The position numbers and the translations under genes are program-made. Positions 1 through 9,974 of a stretch of 64,000 nt of DNA are shown in pieces. This stretch comes from Gammaproteobacteria bacterium (GTDB lineage Bacteria > Pseudomonadota > Gammaproteobacteria > Steroidobacterales > Steroidobacteraceae): NCBI GenBank assembly GCA_016874055.1, contig VGVG01000006.1, positions 1 to 64,000 on the forward strand, read 5' to 3'. Within the stretch, counting starts at the first letter, position 1; each line of letters begins with the position of its first letter. Under the pieces are notes generated by a model. The model made no database searches. It saw only the letters and a list, made by a program, of their open reading frames with translations, and had not been told where the DNA came from.

Positions 1-138
1 ATGCATTACGACTTTAGGTTCTTCGACCACGAGAGCGCTCACTTCGAGTGCGCCCCGAACCCCTTCGATGCTAAGGTGTTACCGATGTCTCCGGAATAAT
101 CCGTTACCCATGTGGTCGGAATAGACACAAGAAAAAAA
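1..138. other. Unassigned stretch before tRNA-Thr
   Basis: No gene is supported here. The plus strand can be read as a 32-residue open stretch from base 1 to a TAA at 97-99, but it matches nothing I recognise and may only be the tail of something outside the window. The wording of the stretch around 80-125 reminds me of insertion-sequence ends, from memory only and without any alignment. Confidence 0.3.
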
Positions 139-214
139 TGGTGCCGGAAATAGGATTCGAACCTACGACCTACGCATTACGAATGCGCCGCTCTACCAAC
201 TGAGCTATTCCGGC
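139..214 (-). tRNA. tRNA-Thr (anticodon CGT)
   Basis: Read on the minus strand, the 76 bases fold as a full cloverleaf. The acceptor arm starts GCCGGAA and pairs with TTCCGGC near the 3' end. The D-arm has AGCTCAGTTGGTAGAGC, the anticodon loop is TTCGTAA (anticodon CGT) between GCGCA-type stem halves, and the T-arm contains GGTTCGAATCC. The CCA is encoded. It lies downstream of ispH on the same strand, separated by about 230 bases. Confidence 0.95.
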
Positions 215-445
215 GTCCAAACCCGGGCTCGGCCGAGGCCGGGAATCTTAAACGCACTGCAGGCCGATGAAAAGTTCGACCCTGACGTACTCCAGTTCGT
301 TTGAGGACGGTGGCCAACGACCTCCGACGCGGTTGTCCCTCAGACCACGGCACAGAAGTCCCACAGAGCGACCGCCTCAGGCGCTTTGCGTGGCCCTACC
401 CCACCCCAAACGCGGGGAGGCCGCGCACGGGAGGAGGAAGTAGTG
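215..445. other. Intergenic, ispH to tRNA-Thr
   Basis: There is no credible gene between the ispH stop and tRNA-Thr. A GC-rich imperfect inverted repeat (CCCGGGCTCGGCC with GGCCGAGGCCGGG) lies at about 223-243 and has no clear T-tract, so I do not call it a terminator. Confidence 0.4.
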
Positions 446-1420
446 TCAGTGATTGGTGAAACGCCCTCTACGCACGGACGGCACGGGCACGCGCAACTCG
501 CGCGGCAACCCGAATACCATGCGCTCCTCACGCCCGACCAACTCACGCGGCGCCGTGGCACCCCACTGCCGCAGTCGATCGATGACATCGCGCACCAGAA
601 TCTCGGGCGCCGATGCTCCCGCAGAGAGTCCCACGCACCGCCTGCCATCAAACCATTCGCGACGTAAGTCGTCCGCGCCGTCAACGAGGAATGCCGGTGT
701 GCCAACTCGCTGACCGAGCTCAACGAGACGATTGGAGTTAGAACTTGCGACCGAGCCAACTACGACAAGTACGTCGCACTTGCGCAGTAAATCTTTGACA
801 GCGTCCTGCCGGTTCTGTGTGGCATAGCAGATATCTTCTTTATGTGGACTCGCAAGTTGTGGAAAGCGCTTTCGCAAGGTGTGAATAATCTCGGCGGTAT
901 CGTCAACAGAGAGAGTAGTCTGCGTCACAAAAGCGAGATTGAAAGGATTATCCGCCTTAAGTTTAGTGGCATCTTCCACCGATTCGACAAGATGGATCTT
1001 GCCTCCGAAGGAAGTATCGAAACGACCGAGCGTCCCCTCCACCTCAGGATGACCATTGTGACCGATCAGAATGACCTCTCGCGCCTCGCACGAATATCGA
1101 CGTACCTCCATATGGACTTTGGTGACGAGCGGACAGGTGGCATCAAACACAGTAAGCGCGCGTCGCGCCGCCTCGTCCTCGACCGCCTTCGATACACCGT
1201 GAGCAGAAAAAATGACCGTGGCCTTTTCGGGTACCTCGTACAGTTCGTCGACGAATACCGCCCCCATCGAGCGCAGGCGCTCGACAACGTGCCGGTTATG
1301 AACCAGTTCGTGTCGAACATAAATGGGTGCGCCGAAGAGCGCGATTGCCCGCTCGACGACATCGATGGCACGTTCGACACCGGCACAAAACCCACGCGGG
1401 TTGGCGAGTAGGATGTTCAT
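446..1420 (-). CDS. ispH: 4-hydroxy-3-methylbut-2-enyl diphosphate reductase IspH
   Basis: This is the last enzyme of the MEP isoprenoid pathway, reducing HMBPP to IPP and DMAPP with a [4Fe-4S] cluster in the cytosol. The 324-residue product has the three cluster cysteines where expected: C12 in PRGFCAG, C96 in DATCPLV and C198 in [11 protein letters not shown]. The substrate-binding His41 (RHELVHN), His124 in [10 protein letters not shown] and Thr167 in VTQTT are also present. I chose the ATG at 1420, which gives the family N-terminus [10 protein letters not shown]. It overlaps the lspA stop as ATGA, so the gene is translationally coupled as the last member of murJ-ribF-ileS-lspA-ispH. The FKBP-type gene that sits between lspA and ispH in enterobacteria is absent. 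Confidence 0.97.
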   Translation of the reverse strand: MNILLANPRGFCAGVERAIDVVERAIALFGAPIYVRHELVHNRHVVERLRSMGAVFVDELYEVPEKATVIFSAHGVSKAVEDEAARRALTVFDATCPLVTKVHMEVRRYSCEAREVILIGHNGHPEVEGTLGRFDTSFGGKIHLVESVEDATKLKADNPFNLAFVTQTTLSVDDTAEIIHTLRKRFPQLASPHKEDICYATQNRQDAVKDLLRKCDVLVVVGSVASSNSNRLVELGQRVGTPAFLVDGADDLRREWFDGRRCVGLSAGASAPEILVRDVIDRLRQWGATAPRELVGREERMVFGLPRELRVPVPSVRRGRFTNH

Positions 1421-1941
1421 CGGCTGCGACTCCAATCAGTAAAAGCATCGCAGAGGAGAAAAACAGCGCCGACGGTGATAGCCGCATCAGCAATATTAAA
1501 CGCCGGGAAATACACCGGTCCCCAATGTACGTGGATAAAGTCGATGACGAAGCCGTGCTCGAAGCGATCGATGACATTTCCAATCGCCCCAGAGAGCACC
1601 AACGCGAGCGCAACTGCTAGCACACGCTCCCCGCGCGCGTGTAACGTCCGCAACCAGAGAACGAGCACCGCGCTCACGATGACGGCCAGAATACTGAAGA
1701 AATGGCGCTGCCAGCCGCCGCCGTCCGCCAAGAAACTAAACGCCGCTCCCCGGTTGTGTAAACGCGTGATGTCGAGCCAAAAAAATACCGGCTCGGAGTC
1801 GCCGAGTGCGTAGTGCGTTTCAACCCAGGCCTTACTCATCTGGTCGGCGACGATGAGCAGAAGCGACAGCCACAGCCAGCGCCAACCACTGTCCCGCCAA
1901 CTTACGGCAACCAGAGCCTCGCGCAGGGATAACCCGCTCAT
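1417..1941 (-). CDS. lspA: Lipoprotein signal peptidase II
   Basis: LspA is the inner-membrane aspartyl peptidase that removes signal peptides from diacylglyceryl-modified prolipoproteins. The 174-residue product has the expected four hydrophobic segments and the family motifs: VADQMSK near residues 31-37, [13 protein letters not shown] at 58-70, GNVIDR with catalytic Asp125, and FNIADA with catalytic Asp152. Its ATG overlaps the ileS stop as ATGA and its own stop overlaps the ispH start in the same way, so it sits in the middle of a coupled operon. The window encodes at least one likely client lipoprotein, the beta-propeller at 15834-16925. Confidence 0.97.
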   Translation of the reverse strand: MSGLSLREALVAVSWRDSGWRWLWLSLLLIVADQMSKAWVETHYALGDSEPVFFWLDITRLHNRGAAFSFLADGGGWQRHFFSILAVIVSAVLVLWLRTLHARGERVLAVALALVLSGAIGNVIDRFEHGFVIDFIHVHWGPVYFPAFNIADAAITVGAVFLLCDAFTDWSRSR

Positions 1942-4739
1942 GCGTAACGACGCTCCTCACCGGACCCCAAGACATTGACGACGCAGCGGCCACAAAGTTC
2001 AGGGTGTTCGGCCTGCTGACCGACATCGTCGCGACGGTGCCAGCAGCGCACGCACTTGGGCGCGGCGGTCGCCTTCACGCGAACCGTAAACGCAGACACG
2101 TCAGGATCAACGACGACCTGCGCTGCTGACGTAATCAAAAAGAACCGAAGTTCATCACCGAGCGCGCCATAGCGAGCCTGCTCACTCGCCGGTATGACGA
2201 TTTCGACCTCAGCCTCTAGGGGCGAGCCAATCCCGCCCGCCTCACGCAAGCGCTCGAGTTCGCGCGCGACCTCGCTGCGCAAAGCAAGCAAGGCATTCCA
2301 GTCGATGGTGTCTGTCGGTACTTCGGGCAGTGCGTACCAAACTGAGTGGAACACCGAGGCCTCGCGTCGAGCAGGCAGCTGCGACCAGATTTCTTCGGCA
2401 GTAAACGCCAATACTGGTGCGAGCCAACGCACCATAGCTTCGACGATATGAAACATCGCCGTCTGCGCAGAGCGTCGCGCATGGCTTTTTGTAGGTGTCG
2501 TGTAGAGGCGATCTTTGAGGATATCGAGATAACAACCACCGAGCTCAACGACGCAGAACCCGTGCACTCTCTGATAAACGAGATGGAACTGGTAGTCACG
2601 ATAAGCAGTGGCAATCTCCTCTTGCAGCGCCTTGGTTCGATTGAGCGCCCAGCGATCGAGAGCGATCATATCTTTGACTGGGACCGAATCGGTCGTAAAG
2701 TCGAAGCCGGTGAGATTGCCGAGCAGAAAGCGCACCGTATTACGAATACGACGATAACTGTCGGACGTGCGCTTGAGGATTTCATCGGATACGCCCATTT
2801 CGTTTGCGTAGTCGGTCGAGGCGACCCACAGACGAAGCACGTCAGCTCCGAGGCTCTGCATCACCTTTTGCGGAGCAATGACATTACCGAGGGACTTTGA
2901 CATCTTGCGACCCTTATCGTCCACCGTGAAGCCGTGGGTCAGCACGCCCTTGTAAGGCGCACGACGATGCAAGGCCTCCGACATCAATAGCGAAGAGTGG
3001 AACCAGCCGCGATGCTGATCCGACCCTTCGAGATAAAGATCAACAGGGCCTTCGATTTCGGGGCGCTGCGCAGCTACGCACTCGAACGACAGCCCCGAAT
3101 CCATCCAAACGTCCATGACATCGGTGACTTTGTCGTACTGCGCCGCCTCGGCACCGAGAAGTTCCGCCGCGTCGAGCGCAAACCACGCCTCGATGCCGCC
3201 CCGCTTCACCTTCGCTGCCGCAAGCTCTATGAGCGCGACAGTATTGGGATGCAAGTCACCCTTACTCTTGTGCACGAAGAGTGGAATGGGTACGCCCCAG
3301 ATGCGCTGTCGTGAGATGCACCAATCGGGACGGTTTTCGATCATACCTGTGATGCGCTGCTCGCCCCACGCAGGAGTCCAGGTCACTTTTCTGATGTCCT
3401 CGAGGCCGCCTGAGCGCAGCCTGCGTTGATCCATGCTGATGAACCACTGCGGCGTCGCACGGAAAATCACTGGCGTCTTATGGCGCCAGCAGTGCGGATA
3501 ACTGTGGCGGTACAGCACGTGCTTCACAAGCGCTCCGCTCTCGCGCATGAGACTGATCAGGGTCTCACCAGCTTCGTTCAGCTTAAGCCCTGCGACGAGA
3601 GGTGTACCCTCGACAAACCGACCGTCACCGCCTACGGGGTTGCTGACCGGGAGCCCATATTTTTGACCGATAGCGAAGTCTTCCTGACCATGCGCCGGGG
3701 CCGTATGCACGGCACCCGTGCCCGCATCGAGAGTGACGTGATCACCCACAATCACCGGCACTTCGTAATTAAGAAACGGATGCTTCAACATCAAGCCCTC
3801 GAGCGCCACACCTTTGAAGTACGCTACCTGCTTAACGCTCTCTACTTCGATGTCATATCGACCGGCGATGATCTCGAGCAGATCGCTGGCAAGGACGACA
3901 AGACGCGAGAGGAACTCCCCCTGCGCGGGTATATGTACAAGGGCGTAGTCAATTTCTGAGCCGACTGCGACAGCCTCGTTCGCAGGCAGCGTCCACGGAG
4001 TCGTGGTCCAGATGACGATCGCAGGCTGAAGACCCTTAGCCATTTTCTCGCCTGGGCGCATACCAATACGTGCGCGAAGGTCATCGACGTCCACCACCTT
4101 AAAGGCGACGTCGATCGCCGGAGACGTTGTGTCTTCATATTCGACTTCCGCTTCGGCGAGCGCTGAGCGACAGTCCAGACACCAGTGTACCGGTTTCACA
4201 CCTTTGTACAGGTGGCCGGCCTTTACGATGCGACCAAAGGCCCGCATCTGCTCGGCTTCATAGGCCGGATCCATGGTGCGGTAAGGATGATCCCAATCAC
4301 CGAGCACGCCGAGTCGCTTGAAATCGGAACGCTGTAGTTCGATTTGTTCAGCTGCGAATGCACGACACGCTGCGCGGAACGCGTTGACATCAAGTTTCTG
4401 ACCCGGTCGTCCGTATTTCTTTTCGACGGCGAGCTCGATAGGGAGCCCATGGCAGTCCCAGCCGGGGATGTACGGCGCGTCGAACCCGTCGAGCGTACGC
4501 GACTTTACGATGATGTCCTTCAATATCTTGTTGAGCGCGTGACCGATGTGGATACTGCCGTTTGCGTAGGGCGGGCCATCGTGCAACACAAAGCGTGGAC
4601 GACCCTTCGCGATGCGACGCAGTTCGCCATAGGTGTTGTTCGCTTGCCAGTGCTCGACGAAGGCGGGTTCGCGCATGGCGAGATCGGCCTTCATCGGAAA
4701 GTCAGTCTGCGGCAGATTGATTGTCTGCTTATAGTCCAT
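1938..4739 (-). CDS. ileS: Isoleucyl-tRNA synthetase
   Basis: This class I synthetase charges tRNA-Ile and edits misactivated valine. The 933-residue product has the HIGH signature in [15 protein letters not shown] (about residues 56-70), the KMSKS motif in [14 protein letters not shown], and the C-terminal zinc site with paired cysteines (CVRCWHRR and CGRCVVN). That C-terminal zinc site is typical of bacterial, E. coli-type IleS. The ATG at 4739 is preferred. A GTG directly before it (4740-4742) overlaps the ribF TAG by one base, so coupling to ribF holds with either start. Confidence 0.97.
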   Translation of the reverse strand: MDYKQTINLPQTDFPMKADLAMREPAFVEHWQANNTYGELRRIAKGRPRFVLHDGPPYANGSIHIGHALNKILKDIIVKSRTLDGFDAPYIPGWDCHGLPIELAVEKKYGRPGQKLDVNAFRAACRAFAAEQIELQRSDFKRLGVLGDWDHPYRTMDPAYEAEQMRAFGRIVKAGHLYKGVKPVHWCLDCRSALAEAEVEYEDTTSPAIDVAFKVVDVDDLRARIGMRPGEKMAKGLQPAIVIWTTTPWTLPANEAVAVGSEIDYALVHIPAQGEFLSRLVVLASDLLEIIAGRYDIEVESVKQVAYFKGVALEGLMLKHPFLNYEVPVIVGDHVTLDAGTGAVHTAPAHGQEDFAIGQKYGLPVSNPVGGDGRFVEGTPLVAGLKLNEAGETLISLMRESGALVKHVLYRHSYPHCWRHKTPVIFRATPQWFISMDQRRLRSGGLEDIRKVTWTPAWGEQRITGMIENRPDWCISRQRIWGVPIPLFVHKSKGDLHPNTVALIELAAAKVKRGGIEAWFALDAAELLGAEAAQYDKVTDVMDVWMDSGLSFECVAAQRPEIEGPVDLYLEGSDQHRGWFHSSLLMSEALHRRAPYKGVLTHGFTVDDKGRKMSKSLGNVIAPQKVMQSLGADVLRLWVASTDYANEMGVSDEILKRTSDSYRRIRNTVRFLLGNLTGFDFTTDSVPVKDMIALDRWALNRTKALQEEIATAYRDYQFHLVYQRVHGFCVVELGGCYLDILKDRLYTTPTKSHARRSAQTAMFHIVEAMVRWLAPVLAFTAEEIWSQLPARREASVFHSVWYALPEVPTDTIDWNALLALRSEVARELERLREAGGIGSPLEAEVEIVIPASEQARYGALGDELRFFLITSAAQVVVDPDVSAFTVRVKATAAPKCVRCWHRRDDVGQQAEHPELCGRCVVNVLGSGEERRYA

Positions 4740-4741
4740 CA

Positions 4742-5686
4742 CTACTTTTTCACCAACTCACGCGCCGTTCGCGAATCCGCCTGCATCTGAACCACCATCA
4801 AGTCGACATTCTCAAATCGCAACTCGTCGCGCAGGTGGGCAACAAACTCGATCTCGAGCTCGCGACCATAAAGGTCGCCTGAAAAATCGAACACAAACGT
4901 CTCAAGTAAAGGCTCGAGTCCGCCGACCGTAGGACGCGTGCCGAGACTCGCTACGCCGCCGAGGGGCGACCGCTCGATACCGTGCACCCGAACGGCAAAG
5001 ACTCCGCTTAGGGGGAGTCGACGCCGACGGACGCGAATGTTAGCCGTCGGGAAGCCGAGCGTGCGGCCAAGTTGCTGACCAACCACCACCCGACCTCGCA
5101 TCGTGTACGGCCGCCCGAGCAGATACGCCGCCCGGGGCAGATCGCGCTCGGACAAGGCAGCGCGCAATTCCGAACTGCTGACACGATCGATGCCGAGCCG
5201 CACGGACTCGATGACCTCCACCCAAAATTTACCTCCCTCGCTCGAGGCTTGCAGGAAGGCGGCATCGGCCTCGCCATCCCGACCAAATCGGAAATCGTGG
5301 CCAACGATAATACCCGCGACACCGAGATCTTTGACGAGCAGCTGTAGGAAGGCTGTGCCCGACAGCCGCCGCAACGCCTCGTTGAACCGCATCAAGACGA
5401 AGGCATCTAGCCCCGACCGCTCGAGGAGCCGCCAGCGCTCGCGGAAATTGGTAAGACGCGCGGGCGCCGTGTCGGGGGACAAATACTCGCGTGGCATCGG
5501 CTCGAAGCTCACGATGACGGCCGGTCGACCTTCAGCACGCGCTCGTTCGAGCGTACGTGAGATCAGAGTTTGATGACCACGATGCACTCCATCGAAACTA
5601 CCGAGAGTGACAATACCACCGTACAGAGCTTTGGGCACCCCACGCGTGCCGCGCAGCAGCCGCAGAAACGATCGTGCCGATATCAT
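4742..5686 (-). CDS. ribF: Bifunctional riboflavin kinase / FAD synthetase
   Basis: RibF converts riboflavin to FMN and then FAD. The 314-residue product begins with the nucleotidyltransferase domain ([17 protein letters not shown], with the class I HxGH-like signature). It ends with the riboflavin kinase domain, visible as [20 protein letters not shown] followed by GVFAVRVHG and later [19 protein letters not shown]. The open frame runs about 50 codons further upstream, into murJ. I chose the ATG at 5686 because it forms an ATGA overlap with the murJ stop and gives the usual family length. Confidence 0.95.
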   Translation of the reverse strand: MISARSFLRLLRGTRGVPKALYGGIVTLGSFDGVHRGHQTLISRTLERARAEGRPAVIVSFEPMPREYLSPDTAPARLTNFRERWRLLERSGLDAFVLMRFNEALRRLSGTAFLQLLVKDLGVAGIIVGHDFRFGRDGEADAAFLQASSEGGKFWVEVIESVRLGIDRVSSSELRAALSERDLPRAAYLLGRPYTMRGRVVVGQQLGRTLGFPTANIRVRRRRLPLSGVFAVRVHGIERSPLGGVASLGTRPTVGGLEPLLETFVFDFSGDLYGRELEIEFVAHLRDELRFENVDLMVVQMQADSRTARELVKK

Positions 5687-7239
5687 GCGCTTCGCAGGTG
5701 CGCAGGGCGCAGCCCGAGCAGCACGAGCGTGAGGACATAGGTCACCCCGCCTGCGAGGATACAGCCCGACAAGAGTATCGCGCGATCGATCGGTGAGGCG
5801 TCGAGCCAATAGCTGAGCGCTGGGCTCACCAACCAAAGCGTAACCGCCATCAAAAAATTAGCGATTAGCACGCGCAGTCCGAGCGATCCCCAGCCGGCAG
5901 ACGGGTGGTAGACGCCCTCGCGTCGCAGTCCGCGCCAGAGCATGAAACTATTGAGTGCCGCCGAAAGACAGGTTGAGGTGGCAAGAAGCACGAAGGGCGT
6001 GGCAAAGCCTCCAAAATGTGCGGGCAGAACCACGACGAGGTTGAAAGCCATATTGACAGCGAGCGCGATGAGCCCGACGCGAACTGGCGTTTTGGTGTCC
6101 TGCCTGGCGAAGTATCCCGGCGCGAGTAACTTGACGAGACTAAAACCGATGAGGCCCCAAGAGTATGCCATGAGGCCGTATTGGGTCATCATCACATCCC
6201 GATGGGAGAATTGACCGTAGCCGAAGATAGTGGCGGTTATGGGGCCGGCGAGCACGAGCAGCCCCACCGTCGCCGGTGTAACGACCAAGAGCACGAGGCG
6301 AAACGACCAATCGAGCGTCGCCGAGAAGCGCGCGGCATCGCCCGCCGCATGCTGCGCAGAAAGCCGCGGTAAAATCACGGTCGCAAGCGCGATACTGAAT
6401 ACGCCGAGCGCGAACTCCATCAAGCGATCGGCGTAGTAAAGCCAAGCGATGCTACCCGTCATTAGAAACGACGCGATGAGCGTATCGAGCAACAGACTCA
6501 CCTGTGCCATGGACGAGCCGAAGATTCCCGGGATCATCAGCTTGCCGATTCGGCGTACGCCCTCGGCTGTCGGCCGCCAACGCGGCATCGATAACAAACC
6601 AAGTCGCGCCACCGACGGCAACTGGAACACCACTTGTGCGACGCCCGCGAAGAACACGCCGATGGCTAGGGTCACTCCGGGGTTAGCCGAGTTCGCGGCA
6701 ATCACCACGGCGAACAGAATCATCACGAGATTCATTACGACCTGCGTGAACGCTGGTACGGCGAATCGATCGTAACTGTTGAGCACACCACTAAAAAGAG
6801 CCGTCAAAGAAACGAAGAAGAGATACGGGAACGTCCAGCGCAGCATGTCGACAGCAAGCTCATACTTTCCCGCTTCCTGAGTAAAGCCGGGGGCGAAGAG
6901 CAGAATAACGACTGGGGCAGCGATGACCCCGATCGCAGTCACGATGAGTAGCACGCAACCTAGGGTACCGGTCACGCCCGCCACCAGCTCCCGCACGTCG
7001 TCCTTCTGACGGAGAACTTTGTACTCGGAGATTACGGGTACGAAGGACTGTGAAAAGGCCCCTTCAGCGAATAGTCGGCGCAGGAAGTTCGGGATCTTGA
7101 AAGCGACCAGGAACGCGTCCACCAGCGTGCCGGCGCCAAAGGTCTGAGAATAGACCATATCACGCATCAGCCCAGTGACCCGGGACAGCAAAGTGGTTAG
7201 ACCCGCCACTGAGGTGCTCTTGAAGATCGCGCGACTCAT
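5683..7239 (-). CDS. murJ: Lipid II flippase MurJ
   Basis: MurJ moves lipid II across the inner membrane for peptidoglycan synthesis. The 518-residue product is almost wholly hydrophobic with about fourteen segments. It starts with the family hallmarks (a TTLLSRVTGLMRDM segment, then FLVAFKIPNFLRRLFAEGAFSQSFVPV). It is the first gene of the coupled minus-strand operon leading into ribF. Its start faces rpsT across about 115 bases, so that gap must hold promoters for both directions. Confidence 0.96.
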   Translation of the reverse strand: MSRAIFKSTSVAGLTTLLSRVTGLMRDMVYSQTFGAGTLVDAFLVAFKIPNFLRRLFAEGAFSQSFVPVISEYKVLRQKDDVRELVAGVTGTLGCVLLIVTAIGVIAAPVVILLFAPGFTQEAGKYELAVDMLRWTFPYLFFVSLTALFSGVLNSYDRFAVPAFTQVVMNLVMILFAVVIAANSANPGVTLAIGVFFAGVAQVVFQLPSVARLGLLSMPRWRPTAEGVRRIGKLMIPGIFGSSMAQVSLLLDTLIASFLMTGSIAWLYYADRLMEFALGVFSIALATVILPRLSAQHAAGDAARFSATLDWSFRLVLLVVTPATVGLLVLAGPITATIFGYGQFSHRDVMMTQYGLMAYSWGLIGFSLVKLLAPGYFARQDTKTPVRVGLIALAVNMAFNLVVVLPAHFGGFATPFVLLATSTCLSAALNSFMLWRGLRREGVYHPSAGWGSLGLRVLIANFLMAVTLWLVSPALSYWLDASPIDRAILLSGCILAGGVTYVLTLVLLGLRPAHLRSA

Positions 7240-7355
7240 GACTGCCGTGTGGGACCCCGCCTTCGAACTATACCGGAGCTGCTATTTTTAAACGTTGACA
7301 ACTCCACGTCACAAACAGAAAATGTCGGACCCTTCAACGTCGCTAAACACTATTC

Positions 7356-7625
7356 GTGGCCAATACTAAGTCCGCCGAAAAAGCAGCTCGTCAGGCCGTC
7401 AAACATCGCGCCCGCAATGTTGCGCTGCGCTCTCGTTCCCGCTCCGCGATTCGCGAAGCGACCGAGACCATCGCCAAGGGCGACAAAACGGCCGCTCCGG
7501 CTGCCGTGCGCCGAGCAGGTTCTCTGGTCGACTCGATGGTTAACAGGGGCCTCGTGCACCGTAACAAGGCTTCACGCCACAAGAAGCGTTTGGCTGCGAA
7601 ACTCAAAAGTCTTGCTGGCAAGTAG
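7356..7625 (+). CDS. rpsT: 30S ribosomal protein S20
   Basis: S20 is a primary 16S rRNA-binding protein. The 89-residue, lysine/arginine-rich product starts MANTKSAEKAARQ and ends [12 protein letters not shown], the classic S20 pattern. The start is GTG at 7356; no in-frame ATG gives this N-terminus. It is divergent from murJ, the conserved gammaproteobacterial arrangement. Its last 23 bases overlap the end of the convergent TfoX-C-like gene, and I see no clear hairpin terminator of its own. Confidence 0.96.
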   Translation: MANTKSAEKAARQAVKHRARNVALRSRSRSAIREATETIAKGDKTAAPAAVRRAGSLVDSMVNRGLVHRNKASRHKKRLAAKLKSLAGK

Positions 7626-8163
7626 CACTCTCGCGAGCCCCCTTTCTACAAAATCGGCCTACAGGTGGTTTTTTCTTCTTTCGTGCCCTTACCGTCCGCT
7701 CTCTGCGACCCGCCTCGAAAGGGAGCCCCGGCACCCATGGAGTCTCCATCGCCGAAATAGACGCACGGGCCGCGCTCTTTTCCGGTCGCTTCGCATCACC
7801 CTTCTCTAAAACACCCCTAGCCTCAAGTGTGCTGCGTCGTGCTGCAAGGCGGGCTTCGACAGCGAGCAGCAGCGGTAATCGAGACTCGCCTGTGGCGACT
7901 TTCCGCCAGTCCCGCCCCTCCGGCCACGGTTCTAGGGCCCCGACGAGCGCCCAAAGCAAATTTAGCGTGCGGGTCAGTCCCGCGTGGCGCACCGAGAGAT
8001 AGGCTTCAAGCGCGCCACGTCGACGCAAGGTCTCAACGTCGTCGATGCCGATAATCGAGAGTAGACGCTGCGATTGAGGCCCGAGGTTGCGCAAGTCGCA
8101 CAGGCGCAACCGCAGTTTGCCCTGCGCCAGCCGGCGACGAACCTTCGGATTACGATCGGGCAT
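7603..8163 (-). CDS. TfoX C-terminal-domain protein
   Basis: The 186-residue product carries a TfoX_C-like helix-hairpin-helix module at about residues 22-85 ([20 protein letters not shown], then [17 protein letters not shown] and [12 protein letters not shown]). Stand-alone TfoX_C proteins are common in proteobacteria and their role is mostly unknown; full TfoX regulates competence. The TfoX N-terminal domain is missing. The C-terminal 90 residues are basic, low in recognisable structure (RARKKKKPP near the end), and overlap the rpsT stop on the other strand. The ATG at 8163 overlaps the obgE stop by 14 bases. The real C-terminus could be a read-through of an ancestral stop. Confidence 0.75.
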   Translation of the reverse strand: MPDRNPKVRRRLAQGKLRLRLCDLRNLGPQSQRLLSIIGIDDVETLRRRGALEAYLSVRHAGLTRTLNLLWALVGALEPWPEGRDWRKVATGESRLPLLLAVEARLAARRSTLEARGVLEKGDAKRPEKSAARASISAMETPWVPGLPFEAGRRERTVRARKKKKPPVGRFCRKGARESATCQQDF

Positions 8164-9175
8164 CTTTCGTCGATTCGAGGAACCGCATGACCGCCTCGGT
8201 GAGTTCGCGTGTGCCGGTGCCAGTGATGCCTGAGATTAAAAACCACGGATCTTTGAAGCGCAGCGAGCGCACGATGGTTTTCGCTTTTTGCTCTGCTTCG
8301 CCGGACGGCAACAAATCGCTCTTATTAATGACGAGCCAACGCGGCTTCGTCGCCAGATCTTTAGAGAATTTTTTGATCTCGGCAACGATCGATCGCGCAT
8401 CTTTGACGGGATCGGCATCCGGATTGTAAGGCGCGATCTCGACGAGATGCAGCAGCACTCGCGTGCGCTGTAAATGTCTTAAAAAGCGAATGCCGAGTCC
8501 CGCACCCTCGGCTGCACCCTCGATGACACCGGGAATGTCGGCCATCACGAAGCTTCGATGCTCGCCGCAATAGACGACACCCAGATTAGGGTACAGCGTC
8601 GTAAAGGGATAGTCGGCAACCCTCGGACGTGCCGACGACACGGCACGGATAAACGTCGATTTGCCCGCGTTCGGCAAGCCGAGTAATCCCACATCTGCGA
8701 TAACTTTAAGCTCGAGCTCAAGAATACGCTTCTCGCCGCGTAGACCGGTACCGAATTGCCGCGGCGCGCGATTGGTACTGGTCTTGAATCGGGCATTACC
8801 CCAACCGCCCTTGCCACCATTCGCGACGAGTAAGGTATCGCCCTCGTATAAAAGATCGCCGAGTTGCTCACCGGTTTCTGAATTGAGAATCACCGTGCCT
8901 ATTGGCACCGGCACATACAAATCATCACCGCTGCGACCGAAGCAGTCGTTGCCGCTGCCACTCTCACCTGATTTCGCCTTGAAAATTCGCTCGACACGGA
9001 AATCGGCCAAGGTATTGATGCCGGGCGCAGCCCGCAAATAGACGCTGCCGCCATGACCGCCGTCGCCACCATCTGGTCCGCCGAAAGGCACAAACTTCTC
9101 GCGACGGAAGCTTAGGCAACCCCGTCCTCCGTCGCCGGCCTGCACCCGGATTTTGGCCTCATCGACGAACTTCAT
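8150..9175 (-). CDS. obgE: Obg family GTPase (ribosome assembly)
   Basis: ObgE is an essential GTPase of 50S maturation and stress control. The 341-residue product has the glycine-rich Obg fold ([20 protein letters not shown]), then the G domain with G1 at about 166-173 (GLPNAGKS), G3 as DIPGVIEGA and G4 as NKSD. The ATG at 9175 (MKFVDEAKI) is the family start; the open frame continues upstream only into non-conserved sequence. It follows rplU-rpmA on the same strand, but a strong hairpin with a T-rich tail lies between rpmA and obgE, so it may be attenuated or have its own promoter. Confidence 0.96.
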   Translation of the reverse strand: MKFVDEAKIRVQAGDGGRGCLSFRREKFVPFGGPDGGDGGHGGSVYLRAAPGINTLADFRVERIFKAKSGESGSGNDCFGRSGDDLYVPVPIGTVILNSETGEQLGDLLYEGDTLLVANGGKGGWGNARFKTSTNRAPRQFGTGLRGEKRILELELKVIADVGLLGLPNAGKSTFIRAVSSARPRVADYPFTTLYPNLGVVYCGEHRSFVMADIPGVIEGAAEGAGLGIRFLRHLQRTRVLLHLVEIAPYNPDADPVKDARSIVAEIKKFSKDLATKPRWLVINKSDLLPSGEAEQKAKTIVRSLRFKDPWFLISGITGTGTRELTEAVMRFLESTKDARS

Positions 9176-9198
9176 GAACACGTCCTCTGCAAAAACCA

Positions 9199-9227
9199 CA
9201 AACAAAAACCCCGGCACGCAGCCGGGG
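9199..9227 (-). terminator. Rho-independent terminator after rpmA
   Basis: On the minus strand CCCCGGC-type arms (9209-9215 and 9221-9227) close a 5-base loop and are followed by TTTTTGTTT. It lies between rpmA and obgE and would end or attenuate the rplU-rpmA transcript. Confidence 0.8.
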
Positions 9228-9253
9228 CACTGAATGCGGGAGGTATGTCGCCG

Positions 9254-9511
9254 TCAGTCGGCAACCACGCTCACGTACATCTTATTCTCGGCGCCCCGGC
9301 GCTTGAAGGCGATCTTGCCGTTGGTCAGGGCGAACAGCGTGTGGTCCGTGCCCATGCCAACATTGGTTCCGGCGCGGTATTGGGTGCCACGCTGACGGAT
9401 AATGATGTTACCGGCGAGCACCTGCTCACCGCCGAACGCCTTTACGCCGAGTCGCTTACTGTGAGAGTCGCGGCCATTTCTGGTGCTGCCGCCCGCTTTT
9501 TTATGTGCCAT
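9254..9511 (-). CDS. rpmA: 50S ribosomal protein L27
   Basis: L27 is a small protein of the peptidyl-transferase region of the 50S subunit. The 85-residue product starts [16 protein letters not shown], the typical proteobacterial N-terminus without the cleaved Firmicutes-type extension, and contains [18 protein letters not shown] chose the ATG at 9511; five more codons are open upstream but are not conserved. It follows rplU by about 15 bases in the usual rplU-rpmA operon. Confidence 0.96.
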   Translation of the reverse strand: MAHKKAGGSTRNGRDSHSKRLGVKAFGGEQVLAGNIIIRQRGTQYRAGTNVGMGTDHTLFALTNGKIAFKRRGAENKMYVSVVAD

Positions 9512-9526
9512 GTGTCCGCTCCGCAA

Positions 9527-9841
9527 TCAGCCGACGTTGATACCGTTAACCTTTATTTCAGTGAATTGTTGCCGATGGTTTTTCATACGCAGGTAATGCT
9601 TGCGGCGCCGGAATTTGATCACGCTTACCTTATCTCTCTGACCGTGACACTGCACTGTCGCTGAAACCGAGGCTCCTGACAGCCTGGGAGAGCCAACTTT
9701 AACCGAATCGCCGGAACCAACGAGAAGGACTTCACCGAAACTCACCTCACAACCAGGCTCCAAGGGAAGCTTTTCGATGCGGAGTACACTACCTTCCTCG
9801 ACCCGATATTGCTTTCCACCCGTGGCAATAACCGCGTACAT
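9527..9841 (-). CDS. rplU: 50S ribosomal protein L21
   Basis: L21 binds 23S rRNA in the large subunit. The 104-residue product starts MYAVIATGGKQYRVEEG and ends with the conserved RRKHYLRMKNHRQQFTEIKV segment. It is the first gene of rplU-rpmA and divergent from ispB, with about 130 bases between the starts. The same arrangement is found in many Gammaproteobacteria, so the shared gap probably holds both promoters. Confidence 0.96.
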   Translation of the reverse strand: MYAVIATGGKQYRVEEGSVLRIEKLPLEPGCEVSFGEVLLVGSGDSVKVGSPRLSGASVSATVQCHGQRDKVSVIKFRRRKHYLRMKNHRQQFTEIKVNGINVG

Positions 9842-9974
9842 TTGAATAGCTCCGGAAAAGGCTGCGGAGTTTACTGAGCGACCGTCAAACGGTCAAACCC
9901 CTCCGTCAGAGACGATTCCTCAATGGATCAAGGACTTACCCTTTTGGTGTCCAAGTCGGCTACCATCATCCTCG

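Noticed and set aside
223-243. GC-rich inverted repeat after ispH as a terminator
   Set aside because: The stem is imperfect and has no T-tract on either side.
842-1411. 189-codon plus-strand frame opposite ispH
   Set aside because: Antisense shadow of a clearly identified essential gene.
2346-4790. Several plus-strand frames opposite ileS
   Set aside because: Antisense shadows; no domain signs, and the minus-strand gene is unambiguous.
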